Below are positions 1-8,443 of a stretch of DNA of 64,000 nucleotides, piece by piece. The notes beneath the pieces are model-generated. The model had not been told where the DNA came from, did not search any database, and saw only the letters and a list, made by a program, of their open reading frames with translations. The DNA is from Pedobacter sp. L105 (lineage in GTDB: Bacteria > Bacteroidota > Bacteroidia > Sphingobacteriales > Sphingobacteriaceae). Position 1 is the first letter of the stretch. Each line of letters begins with the position of its first letter. Both the position numbers and the translations under genes were made by a program. The stretch spans positions 1,341,080-1,405,079 of the forward strand of contig NZ_LMUP01000004.1 of NCBI RefSeq assembly GCF_009765875.1, in the 5' to 3' direction.

Positions 1-732
1 ATGTTCTGCTGCATGAGAATCCAATACCGCTTTATATAACTGAATCTTAATCGACTTAGGAATTAATTCCTTAACGATTTCCTCTTGTGAAGGTTCCAGA
101 ATATAATCTATCTGATGTTTAGACTCTTCTTTGGTAGTCACTGTTTTTGGCAATGGAAGCAATTGCTCTGTAGTCAGGATTTGTACCGCTGCATTCTTGA
201 AACCATTATAAACCAATTCTACTTTATCAAAGTCGCCTTTTTTGAAGCCGGCCATGATGGCATCTGTGATTTTTGTAACGTTTTCAAAGGTTAATGCGTT
301 ATAAACAGCGTTATTGTTTCCAATCACATTGTAACTTCTCTTCTCGTAAAAATCCTGGGATTTTTTACCGATAGAGATGATACTCACATTACCCTTTTTG
401 TACTGCTCGCTGTATTTCTCTGCAATCAGATTGTTGGTTGCTTTAATTACATTCATATTGAATGCACCTGCTAAACCACGGTTAGAAGAAACCACTACTA
501 CCAATACCTTATTGGGTTCGCGTTCCTGTATGTATGGGGATGAAGATCCTTCCAGGTTGGCAGAAAGATTCCCTAAGATCTCTTTAAGCTTCGTAGCATA
601 CGGACGTAACTGTATAATAGCATTGGTTGCACGCTTCAGCTTTGCTGCCGAAACCATTTTCATGGCTTTGGTAATCTGCTGCGTAGACTGCACCGATGAT
701 ATACGAATTCTTACTTCTTTTAAATTAGCCAT
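1..732 (-). CDS. atpG: ATP synthase F1 subunit gamma (3' part cut by window edge)
   Basis: This is the central rotor stalk of F1, coupling c-ring rotation to the catalytic sites. The start codon is at 732 (protein begins MANLKEVRIRIS) and the reading frame is open to base 1, giving 244 codons. The family is usually about 290 residues, so the C-terminal helix lies outside the window. The N-terminal stretch reading VQSTQQITKAMKMVSAAKL is the signature helix of gamma subunits. It is the last atp gene visible, 24 bases downstream of atpA. No atpD or atpC is seen; in this phylum they usually sit elsewhere. Confidence 0.95.
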   Translation of the reverse strand, partial: MANLKEVRIRISSVQSTQQITKAMKMVSAAKLKRATNAIIQLRPYATKLKEILGNLSANLEGSSSPYIQEREPNKVLVVVVSSNRGLAGAFNMNVIKATNNLIAEKYSEQYKKGNVSIISIGKKSQDFYEKRSYNVIGNNNAVYNALTFENVTKITDAIMAGFKKGDFDKVELVYNGFKNAAVQILTTEQLLPLPKTVTTKEESKHQIDYILEPSQEEIVKELIPKSIKIQLYKAVLDSHAAEH

Positions 733-756
733 TCTTTTTAATCTTCTTCCTTTTAA

Positions 757-2331
757 TTAGTATTTACCAGCAAGCTCTTTAGCTACAGTTTCTAATACAC
801 CTGTGATGGTATCATCCAGTTTACCAGCTTTTAAAGCAGCTAATGTTTCAGGGTGACGTAATTCCAGTTGTTGTAAATACTCAGCTTCAAACGCTCTGAT
901 TTTATTTACAGGAACCGCACGCATCAGGTTTTTAGTACCAATATAGATGATCGCTACTTGTTTCTCAACAGACATTGGAGAGAACTGACCTTGTTTTAAG
1001 ATCTCAACGTTTCTTGCGCCTTTGTCCAGAACAGATTTAGTTGCTGCATCCAAATCAGAACCGAATTTAGAGAAAGCCTCTAATTCACGGTATTGTGCCT
1101 GATCCAGTTTCAACGTACCAGCTACTTTTTTCATTGATTTAATCTGTGCATTACCACCTACACGTGATACCGAGATACCTACGTTAATAGCTGGACGTAC
1201 ACCGGCGTTGAACAAGTTAGATTCTAAGAATATCTGCCCGTCAGTGATCGAGATCACGTTAGTTGGAATATAAGCAGAAACGTCACCCGCTTGTGTTTCA
1301 ATGATTGGAAGAGCTGTTAATGAACCACCGCCTTTTACAATGCTTCTAATAGATTCAGGAAGGTCGTTCATTTTCTGTGCGATATCATCATTAGAGTTGA
1401 TCTTAGCTGCACGCTCTAATAAACGACTGTGCAGGTAGAACACGTCTCCAGGATAAGCCTCACGTCCCGGTGGACGACGTAACAATAAAGAAACCTCACG
1501 GTAAGCAACAGCTTGTTTAGACAAATCATCATAAACAATCAGTGCGGGGCGACCTGTATCACGGAAGTACTCACCAATAGCTGCACCAGAGAATGGAGCA
1601 TAAAACTGTAATGGAGCAGGATCAGCAGCCGAAGCAGAAACAACAACGGTATAAGCCATTGCGCCGTTTTCTTCTAAAGTACGTACAACCTGTGCAACAG
1701 TACTTGCTTTCTGGCCACAAGCAACATATATACATAATACAGGATTTCCTGCATCATAAAATTCTTTTTGGTTGATGATGGTATCGATACAAACGGCACT
1801 TTTACCAGTCTGACGGTCACCAATAACCAGCTCACGCTGACCACGGCCGATAGGGATCATCGCATCAATAGCTTTGATACCTGTTTGCAAAGGCTCATTA
1901 ACCGGCTGACGGAAGATTACCCCAGGAGCTTTACGCTCGATCGGCATTTCATAAGTCTTGCCAATGATTGGTCCTTTACCATCGATAGGTTCGCCCAGTG
2001 TGTTTACCACACGGCCCAACATACCTTCACCAACTTGAATAGAGGCAATTTTCTTGGTACGTTTAATTGTATCACCTTCTTTGATCATGCTTGACGGGCC
2101 TAAAAGAACCACACCAACATTATCTTCTTCAAGGTTCAAAACAATACCTTGCAGGCCATTTTCAAATTCAACAAGCTCACCTGATTGAACTTTAGTTAAA
2201 CCATAAATACGGGCAATACCATCACCCACTTGTAATACGGTACCAACTTCTTCAAGTTCGGCTTCTGATTTAAAGCCCGACAATTGTTGCCTGATAATTG
2301 CCGATACTTCGTCTGGTCTTACCTCTACCAT
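757..2331 (-). CDS. atpA: ATP synthase F1 subunit alpha
   Basis: This is the non-catalytic nucleotide-binding subunit of the F1 hexamer, on the cytoplasmic side of the inner membrane. It has 524 residues, close to the usual length. The Walker A motif GDRQTGKS lies at residues 171-178, followed by the typical [13 protein letters not shown] segment and the [16 protein letters not shown]alker B region. It lies between atpH and atpG in one minus-strand operon. Several open frames on the opposite strand are only shadows of this gene. Confidence 0.98.
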   Translation of the reverse strand: MVEVRPDEVSAIIRQQLSGFKSEAELEEVGTVLQVGDGIARIYGLTKVQSGELVEFENGLQGIVLNLEEDNVGVVLLGPSSMIKEGDTIKRTKKIASIQVGEGMLGRVVNTLGEPIDGKGPIIGKTYEMPIERKAPGVIFRQPVNEPLQTGIKAIDAMIPIGRGQRELVIGDRQTGKSAVCIDTIINQKEFYDAGNPVLCIYVACGQKASTVAQVVRTLEENGAMAYTVVVSASAADPAPLQFYAPFSGAAIGEYFRDTGRPALIVYDDLSKQAVAYREVSLLLRRPPGREAYPGDVFYLHSRLLERAAKINSNDDIAQKMNDLPESIRSIVKGGGSLTALPIIETQAGDVSAYIPTNVISITDGQIFLESNLFNAGVRPAINVGISVSRVGGNAQIKSMKKVAGTLKLDQAQYRELEAFSKFGSDLDAATKSVLDKGARNVEILKQGQFSPMSVEKQVAIIYIGTKNLMRAVPVNKIRAFEAEYLQQLELRHPETLAALKAGKLDDTITGVLETVAKELAGKY

Positions 2332-2375
2332 AATTTTATATTATTTCTTTTGTAATTCTGTAAATGATTAATGAA

Positions 2376-2924
2376 TTAAACCACACCGTGGGCTAATTCC
2401 TGCTTTAATTTATGTAGACTACCAGCTATACTGGCATCAAATTGTCTGTCGCCAACTTTCAAAATAAAACCACCGATCAGTTTCTCATCAACTTTCTCTT
2501 TGATGATCACTTCCTGTGCGCCAATTTCTTTTTTAACTACAGCAACGATTTCCGCTTTGTTTGCCTCAGTCAATGTGATAGCAGAAGTAACCTCAGCAGT
2601 CACAATACCTTTGATCACATTATACTGTCTGATGAAAGCTTTAGTGGTATCAAATAAGATGGCTGAACGGCCTTTGCTCACAACCAGTTTCAGATATAAC
2701 CTGGTTACCGAATGAACGCTTTTACCGAAGATCCCATCTAAGATTGCAGATTTTTTATCCAAAGGAATAACCGGGTTCTGAAGAATTGTTTCCAATTCAC
2801 TGTTCTGGTTAATCACATTTTCAATAAGAACCATATCATTTTTGATCTCTGCTAAAGAATTTTGTTCCGTAGCCAGGTCAATTAATGCTTTGGCGTATCT
2901 TGATGCTGCTTTATTTTCTGACAT
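2376..2924 (-). CDS. atpH: ATP synthase F1 subunit delta (OSCP)
   Basis: Delta links the peripheral stalk (b subunits) to the top of F1. It has 182 residues, normal for the family. The N-terminal segment with ASRYAKALIDLA and the C-terminal segment with KVDEKLIGGFILKVGDRQFDAS are the two conserved delta signatures. It lies 44 bases upstream of atpA and 26 bases downstream of atpF, consistent with one operon in the order B-E-F-H-A-G. Confidence 0.97.
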   Translation of the reverse strand: MSENKAASRYAKALIDLATEQNSLAEIKNDMVLIENVINQNSELETILQNPVIPLDKKSAILDGIFGKSVHSVTRLYLKLVVSKGRSAILFDTTKAFIRQYNVIKGIVTAEVTSAITLTEANKAEIVAVVKKEIGAQEVIIKEKVDEKLIGGFILKVGDRQFDASIAGSLHKLKQELAHGVV

Positions 2925-2950
2925 GTTATATTTAATTAGAGTGGCTGGAA

Positions 2951-3445
2951 TTAATTCAGTTCAACATCTTTCAACAAGCCGGCAACCAACTCCTGTTGTT
3001 TAACCTTGTCAGACAGCTGACTGCGTAATACGCGTTCAGCGATCTCAATTGATAATGTTGAAACCTGATTTTTCAATTCAGCCAGAGCAGCTTTCTTTTG
3101 ATTTTCAATCTCAATTTTTGCTTTTTCGATTAATTTAGCGCCTTCAGTATGTGCCTGATGTTTTGCCTCGTTAACGATTGCATCCTTTAATGTTTTCGCT
3201 TCTTTCAGGATCTGATCTCTTTCTGCGCGGGCTACTTTCATAGACTCTTCATTCTGTGCCGCTAAACGTACCATTTCCTGTTTTGCAAGTTCAGCCTGAT
3301 TTAAAGCTTCATCAATCGTGTGTTCACGTTCTTTGATCGCTCCTAAAATAGGTTTCCATGCAAATTTGGCTAACACAAACAGTAACAATAGAAATGCTAT
3401 TGTCTGAAAAATAACTAAACCAATCTCCGGTAATAATAATTCCAT
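2951..3445 (-). CDS. atpF: ATP synthase F0 subunit b
   Basis: This is the peripheral stalk subunit. It has 164 residues, with one N-terminal membrane helix (about residues 8-27) and a long charged helix (about 35-150) rich in A, E, K and Q that should form the coiled stalk. Only one b-type gene is present, so the stalk is probably a homodimer. An 83-base gap with a perfect hairpin separates it from atpE upstream. Confidence 0.96.
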   Translation of the reverse strand: MELLLPEIGLVIFQTIAFLLLLFVLAKFAWKPILGAIKEREHTIDEALNQAELAKQEMVRLAAQNEESMKVARAERDQILKEAKTLKDAIVNEAKHQAHTEGAKLIEKAKIEIENQKKAALAELKNQVSTLSIEIAERVLRSQLSDKVKQQELVAGLLKDVELN

Positions 3446-3485
3446 CTCTTATATTATATGTAAATCTTTTTTTTTAACAAAAGGA

Positions 3486-3514
3486 TGTACTTTGTAGCAA
3501 CCCTACAAAGTACA
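3486..3514 (-). promoter_or_regulatory. Intercistronic hairpin between atpE and atpF
   Basis: A perfect 12-bp inverted repeat (3486-3497 with 3503-3514, 5-nt loop) lies between the atpE stop and the atpF start. On the minus strand it is followed by CCTTTTG and then an A-run rather than a clean T-run, so full termination seems unlikely. I infer a partial terminator or mRNA-protecting stem that would raise atpE expression, fitting the high copy number of the c subunit. Confidence 0.6.
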
Positions 3515-3528
3515 ATACCATTTTTTAG

Positions 3529-3750
<222 letters not shown>

Positions 3751-3763
3751 TTAAAAATTCTAA

Positions 3764-4894
3764 TTAGTGGTGTTCTTCTATCGCCATGCCAATAAACAGT
3801 GCAGATAGTATGGTAAATATAAAAGCTTGTATAAATGCTACCAGCAACTCTATTCCATAAATGAATAAGGCGAATGGAACAGATACAAACGAAACAAAAA
3901 CGGAGTTAAAAACGAAGATCAGACCAATCAGTGCTAATACCAGGATGTGGCCGGCAGTGATGTTTGCAAATAAACGTATGGCCAATGCAATAGGCTTGGT
4001 AAATATACCGATGATCTCTACAGGTACCAGAACGATGTATAACCACCATGGCACATCAGGTGTAAAGATATGTTTCCAGTAATATTTGTTACCATTGAAA
4101 TTGATGATAAGGAAAGTAATAGTAGCTAATACTACTGTGATTGAAATATTTCCAGTTAAATTGGCTCCTCCCGGAAGGAAAGGAATCAATCCCAGCATAT
4201 TGTTAAACCAGATAAAGAAAAATACGGTCAGCAGGTAAGGCATAAAACGTTCGTATTTATGACCTAAATTAGGCTTAGCGATATCATCACGAACAAATAA
4301 GATTAGCGGCTCCAGCCATGACTGTAACCCCTTAGGCGATTTACCAGCCCTTAATTTATAACCATTGGCTACTTTAAGGAATATAGCAAGCATAACCACT
4401 ACAGAAAGCAAAAGCGTGCAAACGTTTTTAGTGATTGAAAAGTCTAAAGGACGTACATTCTTTACATGATCTGCTGCATCAACTTCTGCATATTCACCCG
4501 ATTCATTGGCTGTTGCAGATGCATAATAAATCTTTTCATGTCTTTTCACAAAACGTTGTCCGTTCTTTTCTACAACTACCTTCGCTTCATCATCTCCGTG
4601 AAACTCAGTAGAGCTGAAAGTAACCAGTCCGCCTGGTGTATATAACAGCACAGGAAGGCCAATGGTATAGTCGCCTATAACATGCCAGCTATGCGAATCA
4701 GCTACGTGATGCAAAGCAAACTTACCCAGGTTAAATTTCTTCTCTGCCGCTGGTTCGGCGTGTGCGGCACTTGTTGTCTTCAATGTGTCTCCTTGTGCAT
4801 ATAACAAGGGTGTTACAAAGAAAAACGCTAAAAAAAGCGTGAAAACAACAATTATCCGATTAACTTTAAAATCAAAAACGTGGCTACAATCCAT
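3764..4894 (-). CDS. atpB: ATP synthase F0 subunit a, with periplasmic N-terminal extension
   Basis: This is the stator subunit that forms the proton half-channels. It has 376 residues, about 100 more than the E. coli protein. The essential arginine is Arg307 in LAIRLFANITAGH. The surplus is an N-terminal segment: a hydrophobic signal-like stretch (about residues 13-33, ending LLYAQG), then about 110 hydrophilic residues that should lie in the periplasm. Similar long forms occur in other Bacteroidota. It lies 14 bases downstream of the 129-residue membrane protein gene. Confidence 0.96.
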   Translation of the reverse strand: MDCSHVFDFKVNRIIVVFTLFLAFFFVTPLLYAQGDTLKTTSAAHAEPAAEKKFNLGKFALHHVADSHSWHVIGDYTIGLPVLLYTPGGLVTFSSTEFHGDDEAKVVVEKNGQRFVKRHEKIYYASATANESGEYAEVDAADHVKNVRPLDFSITKNVCTLLLSVVVMLAIFLKVANGYKLRAGKSPKGLQSWLEPLILFVRDDIAKPNLGHKYERFMPYLLTVFFFIWFNNMLGLIPFLPGGANLTGNISITVVLATITFLIINFNGNKYYWKHIFTPDVPWWLYIVLVPVEIIGIFTKPIALAIRLFANITAGHILVLALIGLIFVFNSVFVSFVSVPFALFIYGIELLVAFIQAFIFTILSALFIGMAIEEHH

Positions 4895-4908
4895 TTACTG
4901 GCAGATTT

Positions 4909-5298
4909 TTACTTATTATTTTGGTGGCGCAAGTTACACAACAGGGAGTATATTTCAAAGAAGCTGAACAATAAATATAGAGAAAAAAAGTTGAGCGCGA
5001 AAACTATCCCCTTTTCCTTGCTATTCAGGCTGTAAATCAGCACGAAAGCTAAAGAAAAGATCATTTTCAAAACTATTGACCCCATAATTGCCATTACACC
5101 GGCCTGTGGGTCCATTTTAATACCGAAATAAGCCGTGATATAAGCGATATAAGTAAGTCCCCCAATAAAGCAGAATACCAGCCAGAATTTTTTAACTACT
5201 AAATTTACCTGCGGAAATAATTGAGGCAGCGCATAGGCCACCCCGGCAAGGATCAGTGTATAGATCAGGTAATACAGGGTAAATTTGGATAGACTCAA
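4909..5298 (-). CDS. Small four-helix membrane protein of the atp operon
   Basis: I do not recognise a named family for this 129-residue protein. About four hydrophobic helices fill most of it, with a short basic C-terminus (NLRHQNNK). It sits between the atpZ-like gene and atpB, the place where AtpI-type assembly or magnesium/calcium transport proteins occur in other bacteria, so a role in c-ring or F0 assembly is a reasonable inference. The start is TTG at 5298; the next in-frame Met is residue 62, too late. A good promoter candidate lies just upstream. Confidence 0.75.
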   Translation of the reverse strand: MSLSKFTLYYLIYTLILAGVAYALPQLFPQVNLVVKKFWLVFCFIGGLTYIAYITAYFGIKMDPQAGVMAIMGSIVLKMIFSLAFVLIYSLNSKEKGIVFALNFFSLYLLFSFFEIYSLLCNLRHQNNK

Positions 5299-5312
5299 AA
5301 CTGTTTTTTTTA

Positions 5313-5342
5313 CAAAAGTATAAAATTTAACAGATGAATCAA
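5313..5342 (-). promoter_or_regulatory. Promoter candidate inside the atp cluster
   Basis: Read on the minus strand, TTG (5342-5340) is followed after 19 bases by TACTTTTG (5320-5313). This fits the Bacteroidota vegetative pattern TTG, 17-23 bases, TAnnTTTG. Transcription would begin near 5306, about 8 bases before the TTG start of the small membrane protein gene, and would drive that gene and atpBEFHAG. This is a motif match only. Confidence 0.5.
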
Positions 5343-5346
5343 CTTG

Positions 5347-5565
5347 TTAATCTTTGCTGCTCAACTGTTTGATTACCTGATACAGGGAAATCACAACTCC
5401 AATTACCCCAAGCAAAGCCGTAAATATGGGCTTATGGGTATTTCTATGGGCATCTATTTTATATCCCGCAAATGTAAATACACCGATGATGGCCAGCATC
5501 TGGAAACCCATTCCCGAATATGCAGCAAAGTTATTTTTACCTTTCCCTTTTTGTTGATCACTCAT
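5347..5565 (-). CDS. AtpZ/AtpI-like F0F1-associated small membrane protein
   Basis: A 72-residue protein with a charged N-terminus (SDQQKGKGKN) and two membrane helices (about residues 20-36 and 46-63). The layout matches the AtpZ/AtpI family of putative ATPase accessory subunits, in which a short basic tail precedes GxxxGxQ-type helices. It is the first gene of the minus-strand atp cluster and stands divergent from the PorW-like gene at 5670. The role (assembly or ion supply for F0) is inferred from family and position. Confidence 0.8.
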   Translation of the reverse strand: MSDQQKGKGKNNFAAYSGMGFQMLAIIGVFTFAGYKIDAHRNTHKPIFTALLGVIGVVISLYQVIKQLSSKD

Positions 5566-5592
5566 AGTTGTACGCTTGCAAAAAAATATATA

Positions 5593-5627
5593 TTTGTTAG
5601 AAAATGCTGATTAATAGAATATTTTTG
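5593..5627 (+). promoter_or_regulatory. Promoter candidate for the PorW-like gene
   Basis: TTTG at 5593-5596 and TATTTTTG at 5620-5627 are 23 bases apart and match the Bacteroidota promoter elements, at the long end of the spacing range. A second exact TAnnTTTG (TATATTTG, 5589-5596) overlaps the upstream element. Transcription would start near 5634, with a leader of about 36 bases before the TTG at 5670. Confidence 0.45.
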
Positions 5628-5669
5628 CTATATTATATCTAATTTGAATGTTGACTCAATCTACAATCT

Positions 5670-8441
5670 TTGAAGAATTCTAGCCATCTCATAACGCGCT
5701 TACTCTCACTTTTCATAGGAACATGTTGCCTGGCAGCCTGCAGCACTCCTAAAGATACGGCAATGAGCAGAGGAATGCAAAATTTAACTGCCCGCTACAA
5801 TTACATCTACAATTCTAAGGTCATACTCGAAAATTACGGACAACAACTTAACGATACCTATAAGGACAATTATAATGAGATTCTGCCGGTATTTACAGAT
5901 CCTGAGAAATTTAGCGCCTCAACTGTTTTTAGCCCTTCTTTAAATGATAAAGCCTTAGATAAAATCATTGTTAAAGCCCAGGCTATTATTGCCGACAAGG
6001 TTTACAGTAATTATATAGATGATGCTTATCTCTTGTTGGGTAAGGCAAACTATTTCAAATCCAATTATTTTATTGCCGAAGAGTTTTTCGATTATACCGC
6101 AAAAACCTATCCGGCCAACCCGGAGGTGTTATTGACAGCTCAGAACTGGAAAGCCAGAAGCCTGATGCAGCTGGATGATCTCCGAGCTGCAGCTCTGTTA
6201 CTCGATACCGTTTATACCAGTATCCCATCGGTAAAAAGTAACACTTCCGAACCACTGGCCACCATTGCCCAGATGTACATTTACCAGGAGCGTTATGACG
6301 ACGCGATTCAGCTGTTGGAAAGGGCTGTCAGGGAAACACCGCTTAAACGCAACCGGATACGCTGGACTTATATTCTCGCGCAGCTCTATGAACATCAGAA
6401 AAATGAACAGAAAGCACTGGCCAATTACCTGAAAGTTCAAAACAGCAATGCAGGTTTTGAATTGTATTTCAACGCCAATCTCAACAGGATTAAAATTAAT
6501 GGTTTATTAAATGGCGAGAAGTTAAACAGGAAAAAACAATTGTTAGCCCTGTTAAGGGATGATAAAAACCTGGAATATAATGACCAGATCTATTTCCAGG
6601 TGGCGGAAAGTTATGCCAGCGATGAAGATTATATCAACGCAGAAAAATATTATAAACTATCCTTAAGAAAAAGCCTGAAGAATAATTATCAAAAAGGACT
6701 TTCTTACTTAAGGCTCGCCAATTTAAATTTCTCCCGCTTTAGAAATTTCCTGCAGGCGAAGTTATATTATGATAGTACGGTAAATACAATGCCTAAAAAC
6801 TATCCTGGTTATGCACAGATTATTAAAAAAAGCAGGAACCTGGAATATATTAGCACACGTTATGAAGCGATTGCCATGCAAGACACGTTACAGTCGATGG
6901 TGAAACTAAGCCCCGAAGAACGTCTGGCGAGAATTAAAAAAATGACTGCAAAAAAAGCAGTAATAAACACCATGAATACCGGCACCTACAGAGAAAACCT
7001 TTTCCCTGATGCAGGAAAAAATAATAATAGCGCGACTGAACCAAAAGGTGCCTTTTATTTCAATAACAGCGCGGCCATGAGCAAAGGTTATACCGATTTC
7101 GTTACCCGATGGGGTACCAGAAAACAAGAAGATAACTGGCGGCAAAGCCAAAAGTCTTCTTCACAAAATACGTCCGAACAAGTCGCCAAAGTGGAAGACA
7201 GCAACCAGCCGCTTCGTCAGAAGCAGCCTTCAAAATCAGCAGGCACTGATACTTTGGTGAACAGGTATTTGTCCGCTATACCCCTTACACCGGAAATGCT
7301 GATCGTTTCCAATCAAAAGATCATTGATTCTTATTACGAGATGGCTATTTTTTATCAGCAGGAACTGGATGACAGGGAAGAAGCTACCAGAATTTATCAG
7401 CTGGTACTTAACCGCTTCCCCGATAACAATCACCTGGCTTCCATTTATTATAGCCTTTATCTCAATTTTAAAAAATCAGATCCCGCAAATTCATCAAAGT
7501 ATAAGGCACTGCTTCTGGCTCAGTTTCCATCAAGTAATTATGCAAAAACCATTCTCGACCCGGGTTATTCAGCCAAACAATCGGAAATGGAAGCTCTGGT
7601 TCTCAAAAAGTATAACCTGATATTCGACCAGTATGAAAAGAAAGCTTTCCCGGAAGTGATTGCCGATGTTTCACAAACCACTGCTCAATATCCGGCTAAC
7701 CAGCTTAACCCTCAGCTTAACTATTTAAAAGCAATTTCCATTGGCAGAACTCATATGGTAGACAGCCTGGTCACTGCCTTTAAAATGATTGTGACCTCTT
7801 ATCCCGATGATAAGCTCATCACTCCGCTGGTAAAGAATCACCTGGCCTACATTGCGGCGCATATGGATGAATTCAGAGCCAGAAGATTTGCCCTGCCCGA
7901 CTTCAACCCCGCAGATCAACGTTTCTTTACTGCTTTTGAAAAACCTATTCACGACAATACTGTACCGCCTGTTGTCAATGAAACAGCAACACCTGTTGAA
8001 AAAGTAGCTGCGGCTAAAAAAGAAGAACTGACCCCGGATGCCAAAGTTGCTGCCCCCGTAGTTGCTGTTAATACCGATAAAATATTCAGTACCGCCCCTT
8101 CTGCCATCTATTACTTTGTGATTGATGTGGAAGATGCCAGTTTAACACTGAGCTCTTCCCGTTTTGGGATCGGTCAGTTTAACCGTGGAAATTACGCAGA
8201 TGCGGGACTTAAGCACCAATTAACAGAATTTGACAACGACCAACTCATATATATTGGGAACTTTAGTAGTTTTGCAGACGCAAAAAGTTATGCGTACGGT
8301 ATTACTCCGCAATTAAAGCAAATCATGAAAGTTCCTGCAGGTATATATTCCAGCTTTATTATCAGTAAGGAAAATTTCGATAAGCTCCAGAGTAAGACCC
8401 TTCTAACTCAATACTTAGATTTCTACAAAAACCACTATTAA
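5670..8441 (+). CDS. PorW/SprE-like TPR lipoprotein (type IX secretion accessory)
   Basis: A 923-residue lipoprotein. The signal peptide ends in the lipobox LAAC with the lipidated Cys at residue 24. TPR-like helices cover roughly residues 110-400 and 540-700, a low-complexity Pro/Val/Ala linker lies near 770-800, and a C-terminal domain covers 805-923. The mature N-terminus (SRGMQNLTARYNYIYNS) resembles SprE/PorW, which is needed for type IX secretion and gliding. The start is TTG at 5670: an in-frame TGA at 5652-5654 excludes anything longer, and no ATG lies before the lipobox. A small periplasmic TPR lipoprotein of another kind is the main alternative. Confidence 0.75.
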   Translation: MKNSSHLITRLLSLFIGTCCLAACSTPKDTAMSRGMQNLTARYNYIYNSKVILENYGQQLNDTYKDNYNEILPVFTDPEKFSASTVFSPSLNDKALDKIIVKAQAIIADKVYSNYIDDAYLLLGKANYFKSNYFIAEEFFDYTAKTYPANPEVLLTAQNWKARSLMQLDDLRAAALLLDTVYTSIPSVKSNTSEPLATIAQMYIYQERYDDAIQLLERAVRETPLKRNRIRWTYILAQLYEHQKNEQKALANYLKVQNSNAGFELYFNANLNRIKINGLLNGEKLNRKKQLLALLRDDKNLEYNDQIYFQVAESYASDEDYINAEKYYKLSLRKSLKNNYQKGLSYLRLANLNFSRFRNFLQAKLYYDSTVNTMPKNYPGYAQIIKKSRNLEYISTRYEAIAMQDTLQSMVKLSPEERLARIKKMTAKKAVINTMNTGTYRENLFPDAGKNNNSATEPKGAFYFNNSAAMSKGYTDFVTRWGTRKQEDNWRQSQKSSSQNTSEQVAKVEDSNQPLRQKQPSKSAGTDTLVNRYLSAIPLTPEMLIVSNQKIIDSYYEMAIFYQQELDDREEATRIYQLVLNRFPDNNHLASIYYSLYLNFKKSDPANSSKYKALLLAQFPSSNYAKTILDPGYSAKQSEMEALVLKKYNLIFDQYEKKAFPEVIADVSQTTAQYPANQLNPQLNYLKAISIGRTHMVDSLVTAFKMIVTSYPDDKLITPLVKNHLAYIAAHMDEFRARRFALPDFNPADQRFFTAFEKPIHDNTVPPVVNETATPVEKVAAAKKEELTPDAKVAAPVVAVNTDKIFSTAPSAIYYFVIDVEDASLTLSSSRFGIGQFNRGNYADAGLKHQLTEFDNDQLIYIGNFSSFADAKSYAYGITPQLKQIMKVPAGIYSSFIISKENFDKLQSKTLLTQYLDFYKNHY

Positions 8442-8443
8442 AA

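Noticed and set aside
1593..2094. Open frames on the plus strand opposite atpA
   Set aside because: They are shadows of atpA with no recognisable sequence, and the minus-strand gene is unmistakable.
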